Below, one piece after another: positions 1 through 7,819 of a DNA stretch of 19,238 nucleotides; position 1 is the first letter of the stretch; each line of letters starts with the position of its first letter. Source of the DNA: an uncultured Faecalibaculum sp. (GTDB lineage: Bacteria; Bacillota_I; Bacilli_A; Erysipelotrichales; Erysipelotrichaceae); NCBI RefSeq assembly GCF_910588395.1, contig NZ_CAJUPA010000039.1, forward strand, positions 1 through 19,238, given 5' to 3'. Both the position numbers and the translations under genes were made by a program. The notes under the pieces were generated by a model. It saw only the letters and a list, made by a program, of their open reading frames with translations, was not told the origin of the DNA and did no database searches.

Positions 1-107
1 GGTATTGTCCCGCTGTGGAGGGATTTATCATAGATGGGCAATTAACGTCGCTTACTGTTTTCTTTCACAATATCTCATGCCGCCGGCTCAGCAGCTGCCG
101 GCTGCGC

Positions 108-1553
108 TCACTGTTCCGGAATCCAGACCACATCCGATTCCTCATAGGGAATCTCCACATCCACCTTCCCCTGGGAAAGCGGCGCTTCGCTGCGCACCGG
201 CACATAGCCATCCCGGGCTTCTCCCGCCACAATGAACACCGCCGGTCCCTGGAACGTATACACCACCGCCCCGCCGGGATTCGCAAACACCGCCGAAGGC
301 TCAGAGCCATCACGGACAATCAGCGCCGGCGCCTGGAATCCCAGCCGGTACAGAAAACTGGCAGCTTTCTCTCCCCAGTACGGATCAGAAGCGTACATCA
401 CATTGATCCCCGAGGCCTTGTCCCCGAACCAGGACCCGTGCCACACATCGTTTTCCGGATTGGCGTATTTCTTCTGCAGCCAGTCCCAGGCATGAGACTG
501 CACACAGGCCTCCAGACTCCCATACCCGCTGGCCGCATCCGGATTTTCATCCACCGCCCCGTGACCGAACACATTGTGATTCACCACCGCATACTCGCTC
601 TGTCCGTACCCGGATTCATTCAGCGCCACCGCAAACATCATCCGGGCATTCAGGTAATCCTCATTCTGCACCCGGGAAAACAGATCACCGGCATCATACA
701 GCACCGACTGATTCGCCTCCACAGGCCAGGACCCGGCCGCCGCATTGATCCCCTGCCGTTCCAGCACCGCATTGCCCTGGGCATTCGTCAGCTCCGACAG
801 ACACCGGTGCGGCGTGAACTGCCAGGGATTGTACCAGGGGGCTTCATTCACCGCACTCCCTTCGCCTTCCCGCACAGCCTGGGACATCTCGTAAAAATCC
901 CGGTAAAACCGGTGCCCGTCATACGAATAGTAAAACGCATCTCCGTCAATGAAATCCGGACACCCGCCAATGCTGTAAGCCAGAGGCTCCTGACCATCCA
1001 GCCCCGTGGACACCTGATGCACCAGCGAGTCTTCATACCGGCTGTATCCGGACAGAGACAGACTGTCGCTGTAAAAACGCAGGGAAATATCCTGCACATC
1101 CACCCAGCCAGTGACCCCTGCCATCATGAATTTCACCCGCCGGCCATCACCGCTTGTCCCCAGATACAGTCCATCCACGCCGTAACTGCCATTCAGATAC
1201 CCCGGTTCTCCCCGCTCCGTGGTATAGTCTGTATTTTCCGTCACCGGCTTCCCGGAGAAATCCACCACCCCGCTGCGGATCGCCACCACTTTTCCATCCC
1301 CGTTCACAATGCACCCCGGCGCCTTCGGATCCAGTTCATTCAGTCTCGACGCCGCAAATCCGAAATGCCGGTACGTCGCGATCTCCTGCGGATCCGCCGA
1401 ATAGTCAATCACCGTGAACACACCGTTTTCCGTCAGCCGGAACCCCAGCCAGACAACAGCCATGCAAAGCAGGATCACACCCGCTGCCACCACAGACCGT
1501 CTGGGCCTGCGCCGGGCCCTGCTGCCGGCTTGCCGTTTTCCTCTTTTCTTCAT
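108..1553 (-). CDS. Membrane-anchored glucosaminidase (peptidoglycan hydrolase) with SH3-like flanks
   Basis: Predicted N-acetylglucosaminidase that cleaves peptidoglycan glycan strands outside the cell. The 481-residue protein starts with a strongly basic segment (residues 1-19), then one hydrophobic anchor at about 20-37. A GH73/glucosaminidase core lies near residues 300-405, with the family signature ALNESGYGQSEYA; Glu313 is the likely catalytic acid, followed by NHNVFG. The region GYLNGSYGVDGLYLG...GWVDVQDI (about 119-156) and the C-terminal part resemble bacterial SH3-like repeats, which often flank such enzymes. I chose the ATG at 1553 because the cationic-hydrophobic signal starts there; an in-frame TTG at 1607 would add 18 residues but lies against a GC-rich stem-loop. 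Ribosome site is weak; a TATAAT sits about 10 bases upstream of the ATG on this strand. The gene is divergent from prfA. Family assignment is firm; the biological role (septum cleavage, turnover) is inference. Confidence 0.85.
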   Translation of the reverse strand: MKKRGKRQAGSRARRRPRRSVVAAGVILLCMAVVWLGFRLTENGVFTVIDYSADPQEIATYRHFGFAASRLNELDPKAPGCIVNGDGKVVAIRSGVVDFSGKPVTENTDYTTERGEPGYLNGSYGVDGLYLGTSGDGRRVKFMMAGVTGWVDVQDISLRFYSDSLSLSGYSRYEDSLVHQVSTGLDGQEPLAYSIGGCPDFIDGDAFYYSYDGHRFYRDFYEMSQAVREGEGSAVNEAPWYNPWQFTPHRCLSELTNAQGNAVLERQGINAAAGSWPVEANQSVLYDAGDLFSRVQNEDYLNARMMFAVALNESGYGQSEYAVVNHNVFGHGAVDENPDAASGYGSLEACVQSHAWDWLQKKYANPENDVWHGSWFGDKASGINVMYASDPYWGEKAASFLYRLGFQAPALIVRDGSEPSAVFANPGGAVVYTFQGPAVFIVAGEARDGYVPVRSEAPLSQGKVDVEIPYEESDVVWIPEQ

Positions 1554-1610
1554 TCTTTTATTATAAAGAACCCGGGTGCAAAAATCTCTGCAGGCTTTTT
1601 CTTCCAATGC

Positions 1611-1629
1611 GGACCGCTTCCGGCGGTCC
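1611..1629. repeat. Perfect 7-bp stem-loop in the divergent intergenic region
   Basis: GGACCGC at 1611-1617 and GCGGTCC at 1623-1629 form a perfect hairpin with a 5-base loop. Neither strand has a T tract directly after it, so it is not a convincing terminator. The rest of the gap between the glucosaminidase and prfA shows only a weak promoter possibility for prfA (ATGACC at 1667 and TATCAT at 1691, spacer 18). Confidence 0.4.
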
Positions 1630-1782
1630 TGGCCCCGGCTTCAGCCCGACAGGGCGCATCCCCTGCATGACCCGCCGCTGTATATGGTGCTATCATAGGA
1701 TAGGTTCAGACTGCCTGCTGTACGCAGCGGGCTGACAATCAACAGACTTGCAGCGCCTGAAGGCGGGAAAGGATGGAATTAT

Positions 1783-2859
1783 ATGGCAAAAATGGATGAC
1801 CGTCTGGAAGGACTTGAACAGCGGTACAATGAAATCTCCGAGCTGATGATGAGCCCGCAGGTTCTGGGAGACCGGAAAACCATGGCGAAACTCGGACGGG
1901 AACAAAGTGAACTGACTCCGATCATAGATACGTATCACGAATACAGGGAAGCCAGATCGGCCCTGGAGGATGCCAGGATCCTGGCAGAGGAAGATGACCG
2001 GGAGATCCGGGAGATGGCGCAGATGGAAATCGAGGAGCTGGAACCGAAGATTCAGGACTATCTGGATCACCTGGAACTGCTGCTGGTGCCCAGGGACCCC
2101 AACGACTCCCACAACGCCTTCATGGAGATCCGCGGTGCAGCCGGGGGCGACGAAGGCAACATCTTTGCGGGGGATCTGTACCGGATGTATGTGAAGTACG
2201 CCGAGAGCAAGGGCTGGAAAGTGGAAGTGACGGATGCGGAGGATTCGGAAGCCGGGGGCTATTCACTGATTGCCTTCAAGATCACCGGACAGGGGGTCTA
2301 CGGTACGCTGAAATTTGAAAGCGGCAGCCACCGTGTCCAGCGGGTTCCGAAGACCGAGAGCCAGGGCCGTATTCAGACTTCCACGGCTACGGTGCTGGTG
2401 TATCCGGAGCTGGATGAAGAGGATTTCGATATCGACATGAATGATCTGGAGATCGAAACGATGCGGGCATCCGGTGCCGGCGGTCAGCATGTCAACAAAA
2501 CCGATTCCGCGGTGCGGATCGTCCACAAGCCCACGGGGATCGTGGTCAAGTGCCAGGATGGCCGGTCCCAGCATGAAAACCGGGCAACTGCCCTGGCGAC
2601 GATCGCGGCCCGGGTGAAGGAAGAACACCAGCGGGAGCTGGATGAGAAAGCCGGAGCGGAGCGCCGGACGAAAATCGGATCCGGGGACCGGGCGGAAAAG
2701 ATCCGGACCTACAACTATCCCCAGAACCGGATCACCGATCACCGGATCGGCTACAGCGTGAATCAGCTGGACCGGATGATCGACGGGCGGCTGGATGATC
2801 TGATGAATGCCCTGCAGACAGCGGACCAGCAGGCGAAGCTGGCGGGAGAAGAGCTCTGA
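1783..2859 (+). CDS. prfA: Peptide chain release factor 1
   Basis: Cytoplasmic class I release factor that reads UAA and UAG and triggers peptidyl-tRNA hydrolysis. The 358-residue length is normal for RF1. An N-terminal helical region (about 1-105) carries the PCRF domain, followed by the conserved segment GAAGGDEGN (118-126). The tripeptide anticodon position reads Pro189-Lys190-Thr191 in RVPKTESQGRIQTS, matching the PxT pattern of RF1 rather than the SPF of RF2. The catalytic GGQ is at 233-235 in SGAGGQHVNKTDSAVR. The ATG at 1783 has AAAGGATG upstream at good spacing; an ATG nine bases later is also possible. The stop overlaps the prmC start by one base (TGATG), so prfA and the methyltransferase that modifies its GGQ glutamine are translationally coupled. 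Confidence 0.97.
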   Translation: MAKMDDRLEGLEQRYNEISELMMSPQVLGDRKTMAKLGREQSELTPIIDTYHEYREARSALEDARILAEEDDREIREMAQMEIEELEPKIQDYLDHLELLLVPRDPNDSHNAFMEIRGAAGGDEGNIFAGDLYRMYVKYAESKGWKVEVTDAEDSEAGGYSLIAFKITGQGVYGTLKFESGSHRVQRVPKTESQGRIQTSTATVLVYPELDEEDFDIDMNDLEIETMRASGAGGQHVNKTDSAVRIVHKPTGIVVKCQDGRSQHENRATALATIAARVKEEHQRELDEKAGAERRTKIGSGDRAEKIRTYNYPQNRITDHRIGYSVNQLDRMIDGRLDDLMNALQTADQQAKLAGEEL

Positions 2860-3704
2860 TGCTGCGATATGCCGATCTGCTTCGTGAAGGCCGCAGCCGG
2901 CTGCAGGAGCACGGGGATCAGGCAGCGGGTCTGCTGCTGAATGAAATCTGCCGGCAGCATGACATCAATCTGTACACGGTGATGGATGAAGCCATGCCGG
3001 AGGAACTGCAGACGGAGTACCTGGAAGGGGTGCACCGGATGGAGAACGGCGAGCCGCTGGATTATGTCCTGGGCTTCACCCCGTTTTACGGCTACGATTT
3101 CCTGGTATCGCCGGATGTGCTGATTCCCCGTCCGGAGACCGAGGAACTGGTGGCGCTGGTGCTGCGTCTGTATGACGAATATTTTCCGGATCAGAAAGTC
3201 ACAGTGTTCGATGTGGGAACCGGATCCGGCGCCATTGGCATTTCCCTGGCGCTGGAAGAACCGGCTTTTACGGTGTACGCCAGCGACATCTCCGAACCGG
3301 CGGTGAAGCAGGCGGAGAAAAACCGGGAGAAGCTGGGTGCCAGTGTCCGGTTCTTCACCGGCAGTCTGCTGGAGCCTTACATCCAGGAGGGACTGCACTG
3401 CGATATCCTGGTGTGCAATCCCCCGTACATTCCCAGTCAGGAGCAGATCGAACGCTCGGTGCGGGATTTTGAGCCTCATGTGGCGCTGTTCGGCGGTCCG
3501 GATGGTCTGAAATTCTACCGCACGCTGTTTGCCCAGGCCAGGGATGTTCTGAAGGACAAGGCGCTGATGGCATTTGAAATGGGCTGGAATCAGGGACAGG
3601 CTCTGACGGAGCTGGCGCATGAATACTTTCCGCAGGCTCAGGCACACATTGATCAGGACATCAATGGCAAGGACCGGATGTTCTGGCTTGTGGCTGAACG
3701 GTGA
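2859..3704 (+). CDS. prmC: Release factor glutamine methyltransferase
   Basis: SAM-dependent N5-glutamine methyltransferase that methylates the GGQ glutamine of release factors. The 281-residue protein has an N-terminal helical domain, the conserved RPETEELV (91-98), the SAM-binding loop VFDVGTGSGAIG (116-127), an acidic motif II at YASD (140-143) and the substrate-glutamine motif NPPY (187-190). All are diagnostic of the PrmC/HemK family. The start codon overlaps the prfA stop, the usual arrangement in Bacillota, and supports co-transcription with its substrate gene. Confidence 0.96.
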   Translation: MLRYADLLREGRSRLQEHGDQAAGLLLNEICRQHDINLYTVMDEAMPEELQTEYLEGVHRMENGEPLDYVLGFTPFYGYDFLVSPDVLIPRPETEELVALVLRLYDEYFPDQKVTVFDVGTGSGAIGISLALEEPAFTVYASDISEPAVKQAEKNREKLGASVRFFTGSLLEPYIQEGLHCDILVCNPPYIPSQEQIERSVRDFEPHVALFGGPDGLKFYRTLFAQARDVLKDKALMAFEMGWNQGQALTELAHEYFPQAQAHIDQDINGKDRMFWLVAER

Positions 3705-3739
3705 ATTCCGGAATGCGGACAGGAGAGGAACAGGGATAT

Positions 3740-4609
3740 ATGAAATTAAGCAAAAACAGCCCGTGCTGGTGCGGTTCGGGCAAAAAATACAAACACTGCC
3801 ACGAAAAATTCGATGACATGCTGGCAGTTCTGAAACTCCAGGGCAAGCAGGTCCCGGGACGGGAGCTGATCAAAACCGAGGAGGACATCCGCTATATCAA
3901 AAAAGCGGCAAAGATCAACGATGCGGTACTGGATCTGGTGGGCGAGAAAATCCATGCGGGGATGAGCACGGAGGAAATCGATCAGCTGGTCTACGACTAC
4001 ACCACCAGCCACGGGGGAATCCCCGCATGCCTGGGCTATGAGGGATTTCCGAAAAGCTGCTGCACGAGCATCAATGAAGAAGTCTGCCATGGCATTCCCG
4101 ACAAAAACGTCATTCTTAAGGACGGAGACATCGTGAATGTGGACTGCACGACGATTGTGCATGGTCATTATGCGGATGCCAGCCGGATGTACTGCATCGG
4201 CCAGGTGGATCCGGAGGCAAAGCGTCTGGTGGATGTGACAAAACAGTGTCTGGAGGCAGGCATTGCAGCGGTGCGGCCCTGGGGACATTTCGGCGATATC
4301 GGCGCGGCGATCCAGGAAGTGGCCCATGCAAACGGCTACAGCGTGGTGACGGATTTCTGCGGTCATGGTGTGGGCAATGATTTCCATGAAGAGCCCTATG
4401 TCCACCATGTGGGCATGCGCGGCCGGGGCATGGTCATTGCGCCGGGCATGGTGTTCACCATTGAGCCGATGATCAACCAGGGAACCAGCCGGCTGTACAT
4501 TGACGAGGACAACGACTGGACGGCGATCACCGAAGACGGCAAGCTCTCCGCCCAGTGGGAACATACGCTGCTGGTGACGGACAAAGGCGTGGAGATCCTG
4601 GCAAAATAG
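3740..4609 (+). CDS. map: Type I methionine aminopeptidase with SEC-C zinc-binding N-terminus
   Basis: Removes the initiator methionine from new proteins. The 289-residue protein begins with a SEC-C motif, CWCGSGKKYKHCH (Cys9, Cys11, Cys20, His21), likely zinc-binding and known from some bacterial MetAPs and SecA tails. The pita-bread peptidase follows: His117 in EEVCHGIP, metal ligands Asp135 (VNVD), Asp146 (YADASR), His209 (CGHGVG), Glu242 (FTIEPM) and Glu274 (WEHTLLVT), all intact. I start it at ATG 3740, which has AGAGGAA 9 bases upstream and places the SEC-C motif at the N-terminus; a GTG at 3701 overlapping the prmC stop would add 13 unlikely residues. It is the last gene of the prfA-prmC-map operon. 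The SEC-C extension may help ribosome docking (inference). Confidence 0.95.
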   Translation: MKLSKNSPCWCGSGKKYKHCHEKFDDMLAVLKLQGKQVPGRELIKTEEDIRYIKKAAKINDAVLDLVGEKIHAGMSTEEIDQLVYDYTTSHGGIPACLGYEGFPKSCCTSINEEVCHGIPDKNVILKDGDIVNVDCTTIVHGHYADASRMYCIGQVDPEAKRLVDVTKQCLEAGIAAVRPWGHFGDIGAAIQEVAHANGYSVVTDFCGHGVGNDFHEEPYVHHVGMRGRGMVIAPGMVFTIEPMINQGTSRLYIDEDNDWTAITEDGKLSAQWEHTLLVTDKGVEILAK

Positions 4610-4631
4610 GACAGTCACAGGAACAGACGGG

Positions 4632-4662
4632 AAGACTCTGTCATGGCGGCAGGGTCTTTTTT
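4632..4662 (+). terminator. Intrinsic terminator of the prfA-prmC-map operon
   Basis: A stem-loop with AAGACTCTG at 4632-4640 and CAGGGTCTT at 4650-4658 (one G.U pair), 9-base loop, running into a six-T tract at 4657-4662. It begins 23 bases after the map stop codon. Confidence 0.85.
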
Positions 4663-4698
4663 GATGAACTCGCCTGGGGCTCTGTTTCCGTCAGGCCA

Positions 4699-4733
4699 AA
4701 AGACCGCCAGACATCCACATGCCGGCGGTCTTT
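4699..4733. terminator. Bidirectional terminator-like hairpin
   Basis: AAAGACCGCC at 4699-4708 pairs perfectly with GGCGGTCTTT at 4724-4733 across a 15-base loop. The stem is flanked by A runs on the left and T on the right, so it could work weakly on either strand, as a backup for map or as an end for minus-strand transcripts. Confidence 0.5.
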
Positions 4734-4740
4734 CACTTCC

Positions 4741-4771
4741 AAAAACAAAGGATGATTCTTCTGAATCATCC
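4741..4771 (-). terminator. Intrinsic terminator facing the minus strand
   Basis: Read on the minus strand, GGATGATTC, loop AGAA, GAATCATCC (positions 4771-4750) form a perfect 9-bp hairpin directly followed by TTTGTTTTT (4749-4741). No intact minus-strand gene lies upstream, so it implies a transcript, or a former one, running leftwards from 4772-5221. Confidence 0.6.
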
Positions 4772-4895
4772 CCGGATCCATTTGTTCCAGGGAGATCAGG
4801 TGCTTTCTCTGATTGTTTCGGGCTTTTTCCTGACTGGTTCGGACAGCTTCTCCGCTTTCTTCATGCCTTCCGGTATCTTTCAACCACTCAGCCGT

Positions 4896-5221
4896 TTAGA
4901 TCGCATCCTTTGGCCTGTCCTGTGTCTCTCCTTTTTTCAATCCTTTTCGAATGGTTTTGTCTGCTTTCTTCCGGATGTCTGAATCGGAGAGATTGATTCA
5001 GGGGTGGAAACTTCGACTCTGTTCTGACTTTCCGTTTCCCTTTGAGTTTCTTTACACTCTGTCGATTTTACCGTCTTGTCTGACGCGCCCGGCACCGTTT
5101 CGGTCCCTGTCGGAAGCAGCGGATCTTTCTGCCTCCCTGCACCCTCAGTATAACAGGCAGATTTTCCAAAAACAGACAGGTGGCCAGCATGGACGGGAAT
5201 CTGTCCTGAATGGCTGCCTGT
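4896..5221 (-). pseudogene. Possible frameshifted remnant of a hydrophilic minus-strand gene
   Basis: No intact ORF with a good start is present. On the minus strand one frame is open from 5221 to a TGA at 4937-4939 and ends in ETESQNRVEVSTPESIS. Another frame, open from 4997, reads NLSDSDIRKKADKTIRKG and KKGETQDRPKDAI before a TAA at 4896-4898, then stays open past 4750. Joining the two near 4990-5000 gives a continuous Lys/Glu/Thr-rich, protein-like sequence, which is what one frameshift plus one stop in a decayed gene would leave. The plus-strand ORFs here are Phe/Leu/Ser-rich, as expected for the antisense of a Lys/Glu-rich gene. The terminator at 4741-4771 fits a leftward transcript. I do not recognise the family; random open frame remains a real alternative. 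Confidence 0.3.
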
Positions 5222-5269
5222 TTATGAAAACACTTTCAGAAAATTTGTTGAAAAATAATGGTTTTGTGT

Positions 5270-5298
5270 TTGACAGGGTCAAAGTCACCGTATATGAT
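5270..5298 (+). promoter_or_regulatory. Near-consensus sigma-A promoter of the aminotransferase/ABC/ADH operon
   Basis: A perfect -35 TTGACA at 5270-5275 and -10 TATGAT at 5293-5298 are separated by exactly 17 bases. The start of transcription would be near 5305, giving a leader of about 90 bases before the ATG at 5397. Confidence 0.8.
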
Positions 5299-5302
5299 TG
5301 GA

Positions 5303-5390
5303 CCATACATACAGAACGACATGGCAAAGGCGTCAGAGAAGTGAAATTCCTGACGCCTTTTCGCGTTCAGGGGCTGTATGTGGAAGGAGA
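5303..5390 (+). promoter_or_regulatory. Structured leader with terminator-like attenuator
   Basis: A hairpin of AAAGGCGTCAG (5326-5336) and CTGACGCCTTT (5350-5360), 11 bp and perfect, runs into TTTT at 5358-5361, only about 20 bases after the predicted transcription start. It is enclosed by a second complementary pair, ACATACAG (5307-5314) with CTGTATGT (5374-5381), and by GAACG (5314-5318) with CGTTC (5364-5368). The outer helix ends just before the ribosome site GGAAGGAGA (5382-5390). The arrangement suggests attenuation or translational control; it matches no riboswitch class I can name. Confidence 0.55.
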
Positions 5391-5396
5391 ATTCCC

Positions 5397-6626
5397 ATGA
5401 AACTTCAGGATACCGGGTATACGGCGCAGCAGATCCGCGATCTTGCGTCAAAGTACATGATTGAAACCTATGAACGGTTTGATCTTCTGGCTGAAACAGC
5501 AAAAGATCAGTACATCTACGATGAGAAAGGGACTCCCTACCTTGATTTTTATGCAGGTATCGCAGTGAATTCCGCCGGTTCCTGCAATGACAAAGTCGTG
5601 AAGACGGTCCAGGAACAGGCAGGACAGCTGATGCATACATTCAACTATCCATACACCATTCCCCAGGCTTTGCTGGCGGAAAAGGTCTGCAGCATCACCG
5701 GGTTCGACAAGATCTTCTATCAGAACTCCGGAACGGAAGCCAATGAAGCCATGATCAAAATGGCCCGCAAATATGGCATCGAAAAATACGGTCCCCGCAA
5801 ATACAAAATCGTCACAGCAAAAATGGGATTCCACGGCCGGACCTTTGGTGCCATGTCCGCCACAGGTCAGCCAGACAACGGCTGCCAGATTGGATTTGGT
5901 CCCATGACTGAGGGATTTGTCTATGCGGATTACAACAATCTGGATTCCTTCAAGGCAGCGGTGGACGAAGACACCATTGCCATCATGGTGGAACCGGTTC
6001 AGGGAGAAGGCGGTGTGCATCCGGCTACACAGGAATTTCTGCAGGGACTGCGCCAGTTCACAAAGGAAAAGGGAATCCTGCTTCTGCTGGATGAAGTGCA
6101 GACCGGCTGGATGCGGACAGGAAAACCCATGAGCTACATGAATTACGGAATTCAGCCAGATATTGTGTCCATGGCCAAGGCGCTGGGAGGCGGGATGCCC
6201 ATTGGTGCGATTGTGACCACGGAAGAAATCGCGAAAGTCTTCACACCGGGCAGTCACGGTACAACCTTTGGCGGTCATCCTGTGTCCTGTGCAGCGGCTC
6301 TGGCAGAAATCGAAGAGCTGCAGGAACGGAAGCTGGATGAAAACGCAGCTGAGATGGGCGCCTATCTGATGGAGCAGCTGACCACGCTTCCTCATGTCAA
6401 GGAAGTCAGAGGACAGGGCCTGCTGGTGGGAGCGGAATTTGATGATTCTATTGATGCGACGGATCTGAAGCACCGCTGTGTCGACAAGCATCTGCTGACC
6501 ACAGCCATTGGCAAGTCGGTCATCCGGCTGGTACCCCCGCTGATCATCACCCGCCAGGACGTGGATCAGGCAGTATCCATCATGCGGGAGGCCCTGGAAG
6601 ACATCGACCGGGAGCAGAGTGCCTGA
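5397..6626 (+). CDS. Class III PLP-dependent aminotransferase (acetylornithine/GABA type)
   Basis: Transfers an amino group, typically the terminal amino group of ornithine, acetylornithine, GABA or a similar omega-amino acid, to 2-oxoglutarate. The 409-residue protein shows the fold-type I signature: NSGTEAN (110-116), FHGRTFGAMSATG (145-157), the cofactor motif LDEVQTGWMRTGK with Asp232 and Gln235, and the Schiff-base Lys261 in SMAKALGGGMPIGA, then TTFGGHPVSCAAA. The ATG at 5397 has GGAAGGAGA at ideal spacing; an upstream extension to 5298 would run through the promoter and hairpin. It is the first gene of an operon with an amino-acid ABC importer and an iron alcohol dehydrogenase, not with arginine biosynthesis genes. 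This argues for a catabolic role, with a semialdehyde as product (inference), over argD. Exact substrate cannot be read from sequence. Confidence 0.88.
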   Translation: MKLQDTGYTAQQIRDLASKYMIETYERFDLLAETAKDQYIYDEKGTPYLDFYAGIAVNSAGSCNDKVVKTVQEQAGQLMHTFNYPYTIPQALLAEKVCSITGFDKIFYQNSGTEANEAMIKMARKYGIEKYGPRKYKIVTAKMGFHGRTFGAMSATGQPDNGCQIGFGPMTEGFVYADYNNLDSFKAAVDEDTIAIMVEPVQGEGGVHPATQEFLQGLRQFTKEKGILLLLDEVQTGWMRTGKPMSYMNYGIQPDIVSMAKALGGGMPIGAIVTTEEIAKVFTPGSHGTTFGGHPVSCAAALAEIEELQERKLDENAAEMGAYLMEQLTTLPHVKEVRGQGLLVGAEFDDSIDATDLKHRCVDKHLLTTAIGKSVIRLVPPLIITRQDVDQAVSIMREALEDIDREQSA

Positions 6627-6649
6627 GGGAATCTCAGACAGAGAGATAA

Positions 6650-6672
6650 AACCGGACAGCAGAAATCCGGTT
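6650..6672 (+). repeat. Stem-loop between aminotransferase and binding protein genes
   Basis: AACCGGA (6650-6656) pairs with TCCGGTT (6666-6672), 7 bp perfect, without a T tract. It is more likely an RNA processing or stability element than a terminator. Confidence 0.35.
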
Positions 6673-6714
6673 CAGAATACCGCAGTCACAGGGCGGGGAA
6701 AGAAGGAAAGAGAC

Positions 6715-7605
6715 ATGAAAACAGGTATGAAATTCAGAAAGATGATGATGGCAGCCGCTGCGGGGATGATGATTCTGGCAGGGTGCGGTTCCGGCCAGGG
6801 AGAAGAAACCAAAGCCGAATCCGGCAAGGAAGTGCTGAAGGTCGGTGTGGAATGCGCCTATCCGCCCTTCAACTGGACGCAGACAGAGGAAACCACCACC
6901 AGCGGCAAGGAAGCGGAGCCGATTTACGGTACCAGTCAGTATGCCTATGGATATGACGTGGCGGTGGCCCAGGAAATGGCCAGGGCACTGGACATGGATC
7001 TGGAGGTGCACAAATCAGAATGGGCTTCCATTACCCAGGGCCTGGATGCCGGTGATTACGATGTGATCATTTCCGGTATGGGCCGCACAGCGAAGCGGGA
7101 GCAGAGTTATGACTTCACCGATCCGTATTACTACAGGACCAACTGTCTGGTGGTGAAAAAAGGCTCGGGTCTGGAAGAAATCAAGGGCCTGTCCGATCTG
7201 GCGGGAAAAAATGTCACGGTGACCACGCAGCTGGGAACTGGATGGGTGGATCTGCTGGATCAGATTCCGGATGCCACGCTGGGTGCCAACTATGAAACCA
7301 CATCCGAATGTTTCATGGCCGTAAACAACGATGTGGCGGATGTGGTTGTGGTGGATAAACCCACGGCCCGGGCTGCGCTGGCCACAAACCCGGATCTTTC
7401 CATTGTGACGCTGGATGAAAACGACAAATTCAAAAACGATGAAGAAATGACCAACATCTGCATCGCGGTCCGCAAAGGTGATGAAGAAACCCTGAAGAAA
7501 ATGGAAGAAGGACTGGAGAAAATCGGTCTGACGTCCAAAGAAGACATGGACAAGCTGATGGATGAATCCTTCCAGGATGTGCCGGCCAGCACGATTGGCG
7601 GCTGA
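6715..7605 (+). CDS. Amino-acid ABC transporter substrate-binding lipoprotein
   Basis: Extracytoplasmic solute-binding protein of the polar amino-acid family (SBP_bac_3), anchored to the membrane by a lipid. The 296-residue precursor has a basic start, a hydrophobic stretch and the lipobox LAGC with Cys24 as the lipidated residue. The mature part opens with the typical LKVGVECAYPPFNW, then YGYDVAVAQEMARALDMDLE and DAGDYDVIISGMGRTAKREQSYDFTDPYY (about 95-150). A linker after NWTQTEETTTSGKEAEPIYG is longer than usual. The ATG at 6715 is preceded by AAGGAAAG; in-frame sequence upstream to 6619 has no signal character. It feeds the permease and ATPase downstream. Ligand unknown; an amino acid matching the aminotransferase is expected. 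Confidence 0.92.
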   Translation: MKTGMKFRKMMMAAAAGMMILAGCGSGQGEETKAESGKEVLKVGVECAYPPFNWTQTEETTTSGKEAEPIYGTSQYAYGYDVAVAQEMARALDMDLEVHKSEWASITQGLDAGDYDVIISGMGRTAKREQSYDFTDPYYYRTNCLVVKKGSGLEEIKGLSDLAGKNVTVTTQLGTGWVDLLDQIPDATLGANYETTSECFMAVNNDVADVVVVDKPTARAALATNPDLSIVTLDENDKFKNDEEMTNICIAVRKGDEETLKKMEEGLEKIGLTSKEDMDKLMDESFQDVPASTIGG

Positions 7606-7616
7606 TGCCGCCAATC
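7593..7616 (+). repeat. Perfect 10-bp hairpin over the stop codon of the binding protein gene
   Basis: GATTGGCGGC (7593-7602) and GCCGCCAATC (7607-7616) close a four-base TGAT loop that contains the TGA stop. There is no T tract. Such elements commonly protect binding-protein mRNA 3' ends so that the binding protein is made in excess over the permease. The rest of the 214-base gap to 7819 shows no gene. Confidence 0.6.
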
Positions 7617-7819
7617 GAGTCCGCCGGTTGAGAGTGGGGCTTCAGGATTACGGTTATTGATCTCTGACGTGCTCAGGATGCCGGCCAGACCAATCAGAGG
7701 GCTGAGGCCGCGAATGGCGGCTGCCGGCGAAGAATGAAGCAACAGACAACGGATAGTGGAAATAAGGAGATTCCGCTCATTATGGTGGAATGAAGCAGTA
7801 AACGAAGCAGGAGGAAAAC

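Larger units (their letters stand above)
4610..5396. other. 787-base region without an intact gene
   Basis: From left to right this stretch holds the map terminator, a bidirectional hairpin, a minus-strand terminator, a possible decayed minus-strand gene (4896-5221), and then the promoter and structured leader of the aminotransferase operon (5270-5396). No tRNA, rRNA, CRISPR or transposase signature was seen in it. Confidence 0.7.

Noticed and set aside
81..107. GCCGGC repeat hairpin just after the glucosaminidase stop, as a terminator
   Set aside because: The stem is short and no T tract follows on the minus strand.
15..1670. Long plus-strand open frame of 551 codons across the glucosaminidase gene
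   Set aside because: It is antisense to a gene with a clear signal anchor and catalytic motif; its His/Arg/Pro/Ile-rich translation is typical of a shadow frame.
4643..4996. Plus-strand ORFs in the gap after map, one with membrane-like Phe/Leu content
   Set aside because: They cross three stem-loops, lack ribosome sites and look like the antisense of a Lys/Glu-rich frame.
5298..5396. Upstream extension of the aminotransferase
   Set aside because: It would be encoded by the promoter -10 and the attenuator hairpin, and the ATG at 5397 has an ideal ribosome site.
5270..5397. T-box, lysine or guanidine riboswitch in the leader
   Set aside because: The leader is too short for a T-box or lysine riboswitch, and no AGGGTGG-type T-box motif or paired ACGR loops are present.
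7733..7792. Tiny ORF (MKQQTTDSGNKEIPLIMVE) between binding protein and permease
   Set aside because: No ribosome site and no recognisable feature; probably chance.
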